Positions 16,017 to 24,140 of a stretch of 64,000 nucleotides of DNA are shown piece by piece. Position 1 is the stretch's first letter; every line of letters starts with the position of its first letter. The notes below the pieces were generated by a model. The model was not told the origin of the DNA. It saw only the letters and a list, made by a program, of their open reading frames with translations, and made no database searches. The DNA is from Archaeoglobus sp. JdFR-24 (GTDB lineage: Archaea; Halobacteriota; Archaeoglobi; Archaeoglobales; Archaeoglobaceae): the NCBI GenBank assembly GCA_002011215.1, contig MTML01000022.1:16467-80466 (forward strand), written 5' to 3'. Made by a program: the position numbers and the translations under genes.

Positions 16017-17321
16017 ATGATTATTTCCTGTGACTGGAAAGAGGCAAGAAAACATCTTCTTAACAAAATACTCCACCAAGGAAAAAAGTATCGCTCAAGA
16101 TTTGGAGATACAATACAGTGTGAGCCCTCACTGGTTGTTGTGGAGGATCCGTCCTTTTTCTTTAAGCTCGAATATGATTTTTCGGGCTGGAGATTTTGCG
16201 GAGAGAGCTACACTGATAGAGTTGATAATCTGATAGATATTGCTGCAAAGAAACTCAGATCAAGCCCATTCACCAGGAGAGTTTCAATACCTGTGTGGAG
16301 ATCGAAAGATCATTTTTGTGATAACTCACCGGCAATAACTGAAATCAGCTTTTTACCGGTTGATGAAAAGCTTCATGCTACTGCATTCGTCCGTTCACTT
16401 GATGCATATAATTTCTTCATGCATAACTCAGAATTTATAAACTATGTTCTCGATGCAGTATGCAACAGAATCGATATGGAAAAAGGAAGCGCTGCAATGC
16501 TCATTTCAACACCCCACATCTACACGAGAGATATTGAGAAAGCAAAAAATGCTGCAAGTGAGGAATTAAATGAACTCTTTGGCTATCATGAACTTGCTAC
16601 CCATCTGAAAGAGGATTATCTCTCAACTGCCTGGCATTCAGCCATGGAGGTCATATACTACAATGGCAAAACAAAGAAGACAGAGTGGGGAGAGATTTTC
16701 GATGGACAGGAAGAAAGTAAATTCGTCCAGAGATTGCTCATAGAAGTTAAAAATCCCTATGAGCATCAGATCCATGATAAAGCCCCCTTCACCAGAAAAT
16801 ATGGCATCGAATACGCTCACGACTATATGATCCACGCAAAGTGCATTGACAGGCCAGTTTCAGAACCTATCCTCAAAGAAGGAGAGGTCTACACCTATGC
16901 TGAAAGGGCAAGATACTGCGAAAAAGATGAAATAACAGTAGATCAACTTTTCACTGTCATCAATAAATTGAAAGAGGAGCCTTTCAGAAGAGACTGTTAC
17001 GTCGGCATTTCGAGGCCATGGGACCTTGAGAGTGATGAACCACCATGTCTGAGGGGGTATCAGTTCGTGGGAATCGACAATGATTTGCTTGCAGGTATAT
17101 TTTACATGAGATCCAACGACATATACGGTGCGATGCACGCCAACGCTTTTGCTTTCTCAGTTCTAACACAATATATTGCAGAACTGGCGAGATTTGGAAA
17201 ACACATCTACTACCATTTCGCCGTTGATGCCCATATTTACGGTAACTTTCTCAGTTCGGTTAAAGAGATCCTGGAACCTGAGACTCCAGGCTATCTGTCG
17301 GAAAATCGAAGGAAAAGGTGA
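16017..17321 (+). CDS. Thymidylate synthase-like protein with two tandem TS-type halves
   Basis: 434 residues, about twice the length of a typical archaeal thymidylate synthase. The C-terminal half carries the dUMP site: PFRRDCYVGISRPWD, the nucleophile in DEPPCLRGYQF, the RSND segment, the nucleotide-binding Asn in MHANAFAF, and DAHIYGNF. The N-terminal half repeats the pattern at the same spacing: PFTRRVSIPVWRS, SPAITEISF (cysteine lost), FVRSLDAY, and STPHIYTRD. It therefore looks like an internal duplication with one degenerate copy. The likely reaction is methylation of dUMP (or hydroxymethylation of a pyrimidine nucleotide) with a folate or pterin cofactor. It lies just right of the restriction remnants and is apparently monocistronic. 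Confidence 0.72.
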   Translation: MIISCDWKEARKHLLNKILHQGKKYRSRFGDTIQCEPSLVVVEDPSFFFKLEYDFSGWRFCGESYTDRVDNLIDIAAKKLRSSPFTRRVSIPVWRSKDHFCDNSPAITEISFLPVDEKLHATAFVRSLDAYNFFMHNSEFINYVLDAVCNRIDMEKGSAAMLISTPHIYTRDIEKAKNAASEELNELFGYHELATHLKEDYLSTAWHSAMEVIYYNGKTKKTEWGEIFDGQEESKFVQRLLIEVKNPYEHQIHDKAPFTRKYGIEYAHDYMIHAKCIDRPVSEPILKEGEVYTYAERARYCEKDEITVDQLFTVINKLKEEPFRRDCYVGISRPWDLESDEPPCLRGYQFVGIDNDLLAGIFYMRSNDIYGAMHANAFAFSVLTQYIAELARFGKHIYYHFAVDAHIYGNFLSSVKEILEPETPGYLSENRRKR

Positions 17322-17323
17322 AA

Positions 17324-17363
17324 AAATTCTCTGGTAATTGAACAAATTCTCTGGTAATCGAAC
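17324..17363. repeat. Tandem 20-base direct repeat
   Basis: AAATTCTCTGGTAATTGAAC (17324-17343) is followed at once by a copy with a single T-to-C change (17344-17363), directly after the TS-like gene stop. The rest of the gap to the AOR gene holds only a TATA element (17483-17492). Confidence 0.85.
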
Positions 17364-17504
17364 AGTCACAATCAATCTGATACTGAGTACTCACAATCCA
17401 GACATTCTGAAATCTCTGAGGTATTCATTACACCCTATCGGTTTAATCCATTTTCAGCGATTAAAATTCAAAAAATGAAAAAAGTTTATACTCTCCTCTG
17501 AAAA

Positions 17505-19346
17505 ATGGTTTGTATGAGCTTTACAGGGATGGCCATTGAAATCAACCTTTCAAATAGGGACTATTCAGAGATACCTGTTAAAGATACAAAATATGAAAGG
17601 AACGCTGGAATTGCTGGGATCGCCTATGAAATCGCACAAAAACTACACAAAAAAAAGATGGATCCCCTCAGCGATAGGAATTTTATAATTTTTGCTGCAG
17701 GAATTCTCACCTCAACAGGTTTACCCGGAGCGACAAAAACATTATGTATAACCAAAAATCCCCTCAACAACACCTTTGGGCCTGGAGTTGTAGGTGGAAG
17801 GCTCGCTAAAGATATTAAGAGTGCTGGATACGATCTGATCATAATTAAGGGATCTTCTGATGAACCCATTCTTTTAAAAATTAGTTCTGATACAGTAAAA
17901 TTCCTGGATGCAGATAGATTGTGGGGAAAAGACATTATAGCGGGAACTGAATTTCTAAAAAAGAAAGAGAAAGGTTCGGTAATTGCTATTGGTCCTGCAG
18001 GAGAAAATCTCGTCCCGATATCCATTGCACTCGTTGATGGTTTCCACCACCTTGGTAAAGGAGGGCTTGGAGCAGTTTTTGGCTCAAAAAAAGTTAAAGC
18101 CGTTATTGTTGAAGGCGAAAAACAGACAGAAATATTTAACAGAGATAAATTTGAGCACTACAGCAAACTGCTGAGAGAAAGAATACTCTCAGACAGGCTC
18201 ACCAAAATTTACTCGAAAGCTGGTATAATGGCCGCCTGGGACTCCTGGGCCAAGATCGGATACCTCACATATAAAATGCGTTCGAAACTCATTTCAGAGG
18301 GCAAAATAGCCGAGTTTGGTGTTGAAAAATATCTGGAAAGGATTAAAAATAGAAGTCTGGGTTGTTATGGCTGCCCATCTCCCTGCAAAGCTGAGCTCAA
18401 AAGAGAGGATGGTTTGACAAAAGCCTCCCTGTATTTTGGTGTCTCACTTTCATTTGGAGTGCGATGCGGAGTTTCAACCGCCGAGGAGGCTGTTAAGTGT
18501 CATGATGCTGCAAACAGACTTGGAATAGATGAGTTAACTTTTGCTGAGTTGTTTGACATGCTGATGAGCTTTATTGAAGAAGCAAAAATATTCGAGGATG
18601 AGATTGGCTTCCCGATTTCAAGAGATGCAGAATCAGTTTTGAGAATGCTGAACATGACTGCCTACCGATCAGGAATTGGTAAACATTTTGGTGAGGGTGT
18701 TGAAGGGCTTGCTAGACTATTTGGCGAGTGGATAAAAAAGGAGAGCCATTTAATTAAAAATATGGAATGGATTTTTGATCCAAGAGTGAGTTTTGGAAGT
18801 GAGTCCTTTGGTGCTCTTACAAACCTGAGAGGTGGTCATGAAGGTCCTGTTAGCGTTACAGTTCTTCCCGAAAAAAGTGAAGAGAGTATAAGACGATATC
18901 TTGAGAAGATTGGAGCTGAAAAAATTATCGACTCTATTTTTGCAGGAGGGTTTAACACAGCCCTGTATACGGTAGCTACCGAGAACTGGCTCTGGTTGCT
19001 AAACGGAATGGGGTTCTGCAGAAGAGAGACAATCGCGAGAAATCTGGATATTGACCTGATCAGAAACCTGTTTAATCATGCTACCGGTTTTGAAATTGAG
19101 AATGAAGATCTCATTAAGGGTGCAGAAAGAGCTATATCGCTTGCACGTTCTCTAAACTGTTCAGAAGGGTACAGTTTTCAGCAGGATATGCCCCCCAAAA
19201 AATTTTTTGAAGTTTTAAAAATAAAAAAAGAACAAAAAGTGATCACAGATTATATTACAGGTAAAAGGATTTCAGAAGAAGATGTGCTGAGAATGATCAG
19301 GGATTACTATCGTGCGCGAGGATGGGGGGAGAACGGTTGTCCTTGA
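17505..19346 (+). CDS. aor: Aldehyde:ferredoxin oxidoreductase family protein (tungsten/molybdopterin)
   Basis: 613 residues, full length for the family. Pterin-binding regions include SFTGMAIEINLSN at the N-terminus and the KTLCITKNPLNNTFGPGVVGG and AIGPAGENLVPIS segments. The 4Fe-4S ligands are the CYGCPSPC motif (about 286-293) and a later cysteine in NGMGFCRRE (about 504). Members oxidise aldehydes to acids, passing electrons to ferredoxin in the cytoplasm. A second ATG three codons in (17514) gives the more usual N-terminus and matches a TATA element at 17483-17492, so the message may be leaderless. The physiological aldehyde cannot be told from sequence. Confidence 0.93.
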   Translation: MVCMSFTGMAIEINLSNRDYSEIPVKDTKYERNAGIAGIAYEIAQKLHKKKMDPLSDRNFIIFAAGILTSTGLPGATKTLCITKNPLNNTFGPGVVGGRLAKDIKSAGYDLIIIKGSSDEPILLKISSDTVKFLDADRLWGKDIIAGTEFLKKKEKGSVIAIGPAGENLVPISIALVDGFHHLGKGGLGAVFGSKKVKAVIVEGEKQTEIFNRDKFEHYSKLLRERILSDRLTKIYSKAGIMAAWDSWAKIGYLTYKMRSKLISEGKIAEFGVEKYLERIKNRSLGCYGCPSPCKAELKREDGLTKASLYFGVSLSFGVRCGVSTAEEAVKCHDAANRLGIDELTFAELFDMLMSFIEEAKIFEDEIGFPISRDAESVLRMLNMTAYRSGIGKHFGEGVEGLARLFGEWIKKESHLIKNMEWIFDPRVSFGSESFGALTNLRGGHEGPVSVTVLPEKSEESIRRYLEKIGAEKIIDSIFAGGFNTALYTVATENWLWLLNGMGFCRRETIARNLDIDLIRNLFNHATGFEIENEDLIKGAERAISLARSLNCSEGYSFQQDMPPKKFFEVLKIKKEQKVITDYITGKRISEEDVLRMIRDYYRARGWGENGCP

Positions 19347-19412
19347 AGAGTTACCTTTGAAGAGAGTTATCTGAAATCACTTGCAAGCTATTTACTGTTT
19401 GTAGATCTACCG

Positions 19413-19424
19413 ATTTATATATAT
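19413..19424 (+). promoter_or_regulatory. TATA element of the JAMM protease gene
   Basis: ATTTATATATAT lies about 28 bases before the ATG at 19448, and no ribosome site is present. This predicts a leaderless transcript starting at or next to the start codon. Confidence 0.55.
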
Positions 19425-19447
19425 GCAACAGCTTTCCAGTTTATACA

Positions 19448-19807
19448 ATGAAAATTAAAAGATCCCTTTTAAAAATGATTCTTGCTGTTGCAAAAGACAG
19501 TTATCCTTATGAGATTATTGCTCTGCTTGCTGGCAAAAAAAACGTTGCAGAGGAGCTTATTATACTGCCATTTGAGAGCGGGATGACAAGTGCAATAATT
19601 CATACCGAAATGCTACCTCTCGGTATGAAAATACTGGGAAGTGTTCACAGTCATCCCACTCCAAATAACACTCCATCTTCTGCAGATATTGAGATGTTTT
19701 CCAGGTTTGGCAGATATCACATTATTGTTGGATATCCCTATACAGAGAGAAGCTGGAGATGTTATGATAGATTCGGTAAAGAAGTAAATGTAGAAATTGT
19801 TGATTGA
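19448..19807 (+). CDS. JAMM/MPN-domain metalloprotease (archaeal desampylase-like)
   Basis: 119 residues, a single MPN+ domain. The zinc site is complete: Glu in YPYEIIALL (about residue 22), and GSVHSHPTPNNTPSSADIEMF, giving the H-x-H-x(10)-D pattern with the conserved serine two residues before the Asp. Stand-alone archaeal JAMM proteins of this size cleave ubiquitin-like SAMP proteins from targets or process sulfur-carrier precursors. The structurally studied Archaeoglobus protein of this type has the same length and motif. No SAMP or E1-like gene is seen nearby. Expression appears leaderless from the TATA element at 19413. Confidence 0.88.
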   Translation: MKIKRSLLKMILAVAKDSYPYEIIALLAGKKNVAEELIILPFESGMTSAIIHTEMLPLGMKILGSVHSHPTPNNTPSSADIEMFSRFGRYHIIVGYPYTERSWRCYDRFGKEVNVEIVD

Positions 19808-19952
19808 TATGAAATGATCTGGATTTTTCTGCTTAGTTGAACGCTTAGTTGAACATATTATTGCATCCAATTGCCCTGGCTGAACAATTTCTCATCTACT
19901 CAACAAACGCAATATCAAAGATTTTTTATGCACATCTGCAGGCGAGGAATAG

Positions 19953-20390
19953 ATGGTAAGAGTTGTGGCAACAGGAACCTTTGAGATAATTCACCCCGGT
20001 CATCTCAGGTTTTTATCAGAGGCAAAAAAACTTGGAGATGAACTGATTGTAATAGTTGCAAGATCAAAGAACGTAAAACACAAACCAAAACCTGTGATAC
20101 CTGAAGAACAGAGGAGAAAAGTTGTCGAGAGCATAAAATACGTTGATAAAGCAATACTCGGAGATGAGAAGGATATCTTTAAACCCATAATCGAGCTAAA
20201 CCCAGATATAATTGTTCTGGGTCATGATCAGCATTTTGATGAAAAATGGCTCGAACAGGAGTTAAGAAAAAGGAATATTAAGTCGAAGGTGGTAAGAATT
20301 ACTGTTAAAGAACCCTGTGAGTTCTGCAGTTCAGCAAAAATAGTCAAGGCGTTGATTGAGAAAAGAAAAGATCTGTATTCTGCTGATTGA
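19953..20390 (+). CDS. ribL: FAD synthase, archaeal RibL type
   Basis: 145 residues of the nucleotidyltransferase fold. The N-terminus has GTFEIIHPGHLRFLSEA, with the HxGH catalytic motif. The C-terminal segment EPCEFCSSAKIVKALIEKR contains two cysteines conserved in archaeal RibL, plus an SSAKIV motif replacing the usual ISTT-type signature. RibL transfers AMP from ATP to FMN to make FAD. Glycerol-3-phosphate cytidylyltransferase is the alternative within the family, but the cysteines and the nearby ribC and ribH favour FAD synthase. Confidence 0.87.
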   Translation: MVRVVATGTFEIIHPGHLRFLSEAKKLGDELIVIVARSKNVKHKPKPVIPEEQRRKVVESIKYVDKAILGDEKDIFKPIIELNPDIIVLGHDQHFDEKWLEQELRKRNIKSKVVRITVKEPCEFCSSAKIVKALIEKRKDLYSAD

Positions 20391-20498
20391 TTCTTCTGCT
20401 TACCACCCTGTTTACTGGAATTTAATAATGCAATATCAGCAGATTGTATGCAGGGGTATGGAAAAAATATTAAAATCGCCTCATAACTTTAACTTTTC

Positions 20499-21623
20499 AT
20501 GAAGTTTGATGAACTTTTAATGATTCCCGGACCGGTTCAGGTTCACAGCAGGATAATCAATGCCATGGCCAGGCCAACCATAGGGCATAGAACACCCGAT
20601 TTTTCAGAAATAATGCAGAGATGCACTGAGGGATTGAGAGAGCTTTTCGGGACTGATGGTGACGTATACATCATTTCAGGTTCCGGAACTGCAGGAATGG
20701 AGGCCGCAATTTCAACTTTTTCAAAAGTTAAGAAAATTACATGCATCGATAATGGAAAATTTGGTGACAGACTTTGCAGGATTGCATCAAAATATACTGA
20801 GGTTGATGCTATCAGATTCGAATGGGGTAAATCAATAGAACTTGAAAAGATTGAGAGGTCACTGGAGGGAGGGAGTGAGGCAGTTGCATTTGTGCACAAC
20901 GAGACCTCTACAGGCATACTGAACCCGGCCAGAGAGATCGCAAGGCTGGCAAAGAAATATTCTGCTCTCGTTATAATGGATGGTATCACCTCCGTAGGAG
21001 GGGATGAGGTAAAGATGGATGAATGGGAAATAGATGTGGCCATTGTTGGATCTCAGAAATGTCTCGGAATTCCACCAGGTCTGGCTGCCGTTGCAGTAAC
21101 TGAGAAAGCATGGGAGTTCTACAACGATAAAGCTCCCTTCTACCTAGACCTGAATGCCTACAGAAAGAAATTAAAAGACTGGCAAACACCTTACACCCCA
21201 GCAGTTCCGTTATTCTTTGCTCTCGATGAGGCCATAAAAATGATATACGAGGAGGGGCTGGAGAACAGGATAAGCAGGCACAGAAGGTTCTCTAAGGCTG
21301 TGAGAGAATGGGCCATTACGGCAGGTCTCGAACTTTTCCCCGAACTCAATGAATACAGCAATTATTCAAATACTGTAACAGCCATAAAATTACCTGCTGA
21401 GATCTCAGACAAAGAACTCAGAGGGACATTGAAAGAAGAGTATGGAATAACAATCTCCGGCGGGCAAGAACACCTGAAAGGAAAGATTTTCAGAATTGGG
21501 ACAATGGGCAATATTGGAAAGAGAGAAGTTCTTTCCACCCTGGCAGCAGTTGAGGATGTTCTGATGAGAAAAGGAGCTGCAAAGCCTGCATTGAATGTGG
21601 CAATTGAGATCCTTTCAGGTTAA
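20499..21623 (+). CDS. Class V aminotransferase (alanine--glyoxylate / serine--pyruvate type)
   Basis: 374 residues. It starts with MIPGPVQVHSRIINAMARP and GHRTPDFSEI, the standard beginning of class V transaminases. The PLP aspartate is in VIMDGITSVGGD and the Schiff-base lysine in VGSQKCLGIPPG. The C-terminal domain holds EYGITISGGQEHLKGKIFRIG, with the carboxylate-binding arginine. It transfers amino groups from alanine, serine or aspartate to 2-oxo acids; archaeal members have been linked to serine/glycine or aspartate metabolism. It precedes ribC by 14 bases, so the two are probably cotranscribed. Confidence 0.88.
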   Translation: MKFDELLMIPGPVQVHSRIINAMARPTIGHRTPDFSEIMQRCTEGLRELFGTDGDVYIISGSGTAGMEAAISTFSKVKKITCIDNGKFGDRLCRIASKYTEVDAIRFEWGKSIELEKIERSLEGGSEAVAFVHNETSTGILNPAREIARLAKKYSALVIMDGITSVGGDEVKMDEWEIDVAIVGSQKCLGIPPGLAAVAVTEKAWEFYNDKAPFYLDLNAYRKKLKDWQTPYTPAVPLFFALDEAIKMIYEEGLENRISRHRRFSKAVREWAITAGLELFPELNEYSNYSNTVTAIKLPAEISDKELRGTLKEEYGITISGGQEHLKGKIFRIGTMGNIGKREVLSTLAAVEDVLMRKGAAKPALNVAIEILSG

Positions 21624-21637
21624 CGGTGGTGATCGAT

Positions 21638-22099
21638 ATGAAAATTGGAATCGCAGACACAACATTTTCAAGGATAAACATGGGAAAGATCGCGATAGAT
21701 GAACTCAGATCAATATGCTCCCTCCCATATGAAAGATATACCGTTCCGGGGATAAAAGATCTTCCGATCGCTGCAAAGAAGCTTATAGATGAAAGAGAAT
21801 GTGATATTGTAATTACCTGTGGATGGGTTGGTGGTACAGAAACTGATAAACTGAGCTATATCGTGCTGAGCATGGGCATCCAGCTCGTTCAACTATTAAC
21901 GAATAAGCATGTAATAGATGTTACAATTCATGAAGATGAGGCTCCAAGCGAAGAGGAGCTTCTCATGGTCGCAGAAAATCGTGTGAGAGAGCACGTTAGA
22001 AATGCAGTTGACCTGCTACTAAGACCAAAAAAGCTCGAAAAAATGGCTGGAACCGGTCAAAGACAGGGATATGGAGATGTCGGGCCAATCCTTGAATAA
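21638..22099 (+). CDS. ribC: Riboflavin synthase, archaeal type
   Basis: 153 residues starting MKIGIADTTFSRINMGKIAI. Archaeal riboflavin synthase is unrelated to the bacterial enzyme and resembles lumazine synthase; the visible landmarks are the N-terminal IADTTFSR, the central TCGWVGGTETDKLSY and the C-terminal GTGQRQGYGDVGPI. It dismutates two 6,7-dimethyl-8-ribityllumazine molecules to riboflavin. The in-frame GTG at 21626 is part of the GGTGGTGAT ribosome site, so ATG 21638 is the start. ribH, supplying its substrate, follows after about 230 bases. Confidence 0.92.
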   Translation: MKIGIADTTFSRINMGKIAIDELRSICSLPYERYTVPGIKDLPIAAKKLIDERECDIVITCGWVGGTETDKLSYIVLSMGIQLVQLLTNKHVIDVTIHEDEAPSEEELLMVAENRVREHVRNAVDLLLRPKKLEKMAGTGQRQGYGDVGPILE

Positions 22100-22240
22100 T
22101 CCCTGAATTTTGAAGAGGATTGGAGAGGACAATACTATATTAGGATAATATTATATTAACTGTAAAATTAATTAAAACTGAAAATTGTTTTTTAATGCTA
22201 CTATTTCTGCAGTTGTTAAGAATCCAACCTTTAATGGCAG

Positions 22241-22300
22241 CCAACCCCCACCAGTCTGCACCAACCACCACCCACCACCCCATAAATAATATTATATATC
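22241..22300 (+). promoter_or_regulatory. ribH promoter with a CCACC-rich upstream tract
   Basis: A TATA element (ATTATATATC, 22291-22300) lies about 30 bases before the ribH start. Immediately upstream is an unusual run of CCAACC, CCCCACC and CACCACC units (22241-22281) whose other strand is G-rich enough to form stacked G pairs. No other gene is seen between 22100 and 22320. Confidence 0.45.
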
Positions 22301-22330
22301 TTTTCCCACCTTCCCACTTCGGTGGTATTA

Positions 22331-22762
22331 ATGGAGAAGATTAAGCTCGGTCTGGTGGTTGCTGAGTTCAACAGAGATATAACATACATGATGGAGGTTC
22401 TTGCAAAAGAACATGCTGAATTCCTTGGTGCTGAAATTACAGAAATAATTCGTGTCCCTGGAGTTTTTGACACACCCATTGCCATTAAAAGGGTTCTGGA
22501 TAAGGGTGGCGTGGACGCGGTTGTAACTGTCGGTTGTGTGATTGAAGGCGAAACTGGTCATGACGAGATTGTCGCTCAGCATGCAGCCAGGAAAATAATG
22601 GATCTTTCTCTGGAATACAACAAACCCGTAACCCTTGGAATATCCGGACCTGGAATGGGCAGAATTGCTGCCCAACAAAGAGTGGATTATGCGAAGAGAG
22701 CTGTTGAGGCTGCTGTTAAGCTGGTTAGAAGGTTGATGGAGTATGATCAGCAAAAGAGTTAG
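22331..22762 (+). CDS. ribH: 6,7-dimethyl-8-ribityllumazine synthase
   Basis: 143 residues. Motifs: VVAEFNRDITYMM near the N-terminus, the substrate-binding VPGVFDTPIAIKR, the catalytic-histidine loop GCVIEGETGHDEIVAQHAA, and PVTLGISGPGMGRIAAQQR. It condenses the pyrimidine intermediate with dihydroxybutanone phosphate to make the lumazine used by riboflavin synthase, forming multimeric shells or pentamers. ATG 22331 follows GGTGGT; the GTG at 22322 is inside that site. Its last 20 bases overlap the next aminotransferase gene, so translation is coupled. Confidence 0.94.
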   Translation: MEKIKLGLVVAEFNRDITYMMEVLAKEHAEFLGAEITEIIRVPGVFDTPIAIKRVLDKGGVDAVVTVGCVIEGETGHDEIVAQHAARKIMDLSLEYNKPVTLGISGPGMGRIAAQQRVDYAKRAVEAAVKLVRRLMEYDQQKS

Positions 22763-23873
22763 TGCTGTCAGTCCATCAGCAACTTTAAAAATTTCTGAAT
22801 CTGCAAAAAAGCTCAAACGAGAAGGAAAACCAGTTATTGATATGGGTGTCGGCGAACCGGACTTTCCAACGCCGAAATACATCGTCGATGCAGCCTATAA
22901 AGCAATGTTGGAAGGCAAGGTTTTCTACACTCCCACCAGAGGGGTTCCAGAACTTTTAGATGTGATTTCCGAGAAGTTGAAGAAAGAGAACGGGATAGAA
23001 TTCAATCCAGAAAACATCATTGTAACTCCTGGAGCCAAATATGCAATTTTCGAGGCTGTAATGAGTGTAATCAATGAGGGAGATGAAGTTATACTGCTCG
23101 ATCCTTCGTGGGTTACTTATGAAGCTTGCGTTCAAATGGCTGGAGGAAAAGTTGTCTGGGTTCCACATTCTGAGAATTTCAGCGATGCTCCTGTTGAGGA
23201 TTACATAACCAACAAAACAAAAATGATCATATTCAACTCCCCCAGCAACCCCTTAGGTGTTGTTTACCCGATGGATTTCTTGAAGAAATTGAGGGATCTG
23301 GCTGTTGATGAAAACATCCTAATAATGTCGGATGAAATTTATGAGAAAATACTGTTTGAAGGGGAACATGTGAGCATCGCATCTCTGGATGATATGCTGG
23401 AGAGGACAATCATCATCAACGGCCTATCCAAAACATACTCCATGACTGGCTGGAGAATTGGATATGCTGCTGCACCTGCAGATATTGTTAAAGCAATGGC
23501 AAAAATGCAATCTCATTCAGTAAGCCACCCTACTTCCTTTGTCCAGTATGCAGCAATAGAGGCGATGAAGGGTGATCAGTCTTTCATCGAAGAGATGGTA
23601 AAAGAGTTCAGAGCAAGAAGAGATCTCCTTATGAGTGGATTGGATAAACTCGGAATCAGATACGCTCCTCCAAAGGGTGCTTTCTATATTTTTATGGATG
23701 TAGAAAGAGATAGTATGAACTTCTGTCAGGAGTTCCTAGAGAAAGAGTTCGTTGCTACAACCCCTGGATCTGCTTTCGGACAGAGTTATAAGACGTGGAT
23801 AAGAGTCAGTTATGCAACCTCAAGAGAGAACATAATCGAGATGCTGAATAGGTTGGAGAGATTTCTGGGCTGA
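22743..23873 (+). CDS. Class I/II aminotransferase (aspartate aminotransferase type)
   Basis: 376 residues. The fold is marked by IDMGVGEPDFPTPKYI, FYTPTRGVPEL, the NSPSNPLGVVYP motif with the substrate-binding Asn-Pro, SDEIYEK, the PLP lysine in GLSKTYSMTGWRIGY, and a late arginine in WIRVSYATS. It is a PLP-dependent homodimer, likely an aspartate aminotransferase using glutamate and oxaloacetate, though related enzymes act on aromatic or branched-chain amino acids. It overlaps ribH by 20 bases on the same strand, a link that may be only transcriptional. Confidence 0.92.
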   Translation: MISKRVSAVSPSATLKISESAKKLKREGKPVIDMGVGEPDFPTPKYIVDAAYKAMLEGKVFYTPTRGVPELLDVISEKLKKENGIEFNPENIIVTPGAKYAIFEAVMSVINEGDEVILLDPSWVTYEACVQMAGGKVVWVPHSENFSDAPVEDYITNKTKMIIFNSPSNPLGVVYPMDFLKKLRDLAVDENILIMSDEIYEKILFEGEHVSIASLDDMLERTIIINGLSKTYSMTGWRIGYAAAPADIVKAMAKMQSHSVSHPTSFVQYAAIEAMKGDQSFIEEMVKEFRARRDLLMSGLDKLGIRYAPPKGAFYIFMDVERDSMNFCQEFLEKEFVATTPGSAFGQSYKTWIRVSYATSRENIIEMLNRLERFLG

Positions 23874-23959
23874 CTTTTAGTTGTATTTAAGATACAGATA
23901 TTTTAAATTTTTGAAGAATTTTCTGATATTTTTTCAACTATTAACAGAGGTTTCTGAAC

Positions 23960-23980
23960 GCTCTGTTTTTGTTTTTTGGT
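23960..23980 (+). terminator. T-rich terminator after the ribH-aminotransferase operon
   Basis: GCTCTGTTTTTGTTTTTTGG, about 90 bases after the aminotransferase stop, contains runs of five and six T residues and precedes a new TATA element at 24001. Confidence 0.4.
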
Positions 23981-24000
23981 TTAGACACAAAATAGCGCAA

Positions 24001-24032
24001 TATTTATATGCATTTTATTGGCTTTAATGCAT
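24001..24032 (+). promoter_or_regulatory. Glutamate synthase operon promoter with inverted repeat
   Basis: TATTTATATG (24001-24010) is a TATA element. Overlapping its end, ATGCATT (24008-24014) and AATGCAT (24026-24032) form a perfect 7-base inverted repeat with an 11-base spacer. This position would let a bound dimer block polymerase. A second TATA-like element near 24106 lies closer to the first gene, so the operon may have two starts; the leader from the first would be about 110 bases. Confidence 0.5.
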
Positions 24033-24140
24033 TAGTATGTCATGTAATATCAATATTAAAACCGGAAGATATTTCGATAAAAACATACCACATGTGTTTT
24101 ACACAGACGATATTAATTTACTTAATGTGGAGGGGTAAAC

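Noticed and set aside
22328..22882. 184-codon leftward open frame opposite ribH and the aminotransferase
   Set aside because: It lies wholly antisense to two clear enzyme genes and shows no motif of its own.
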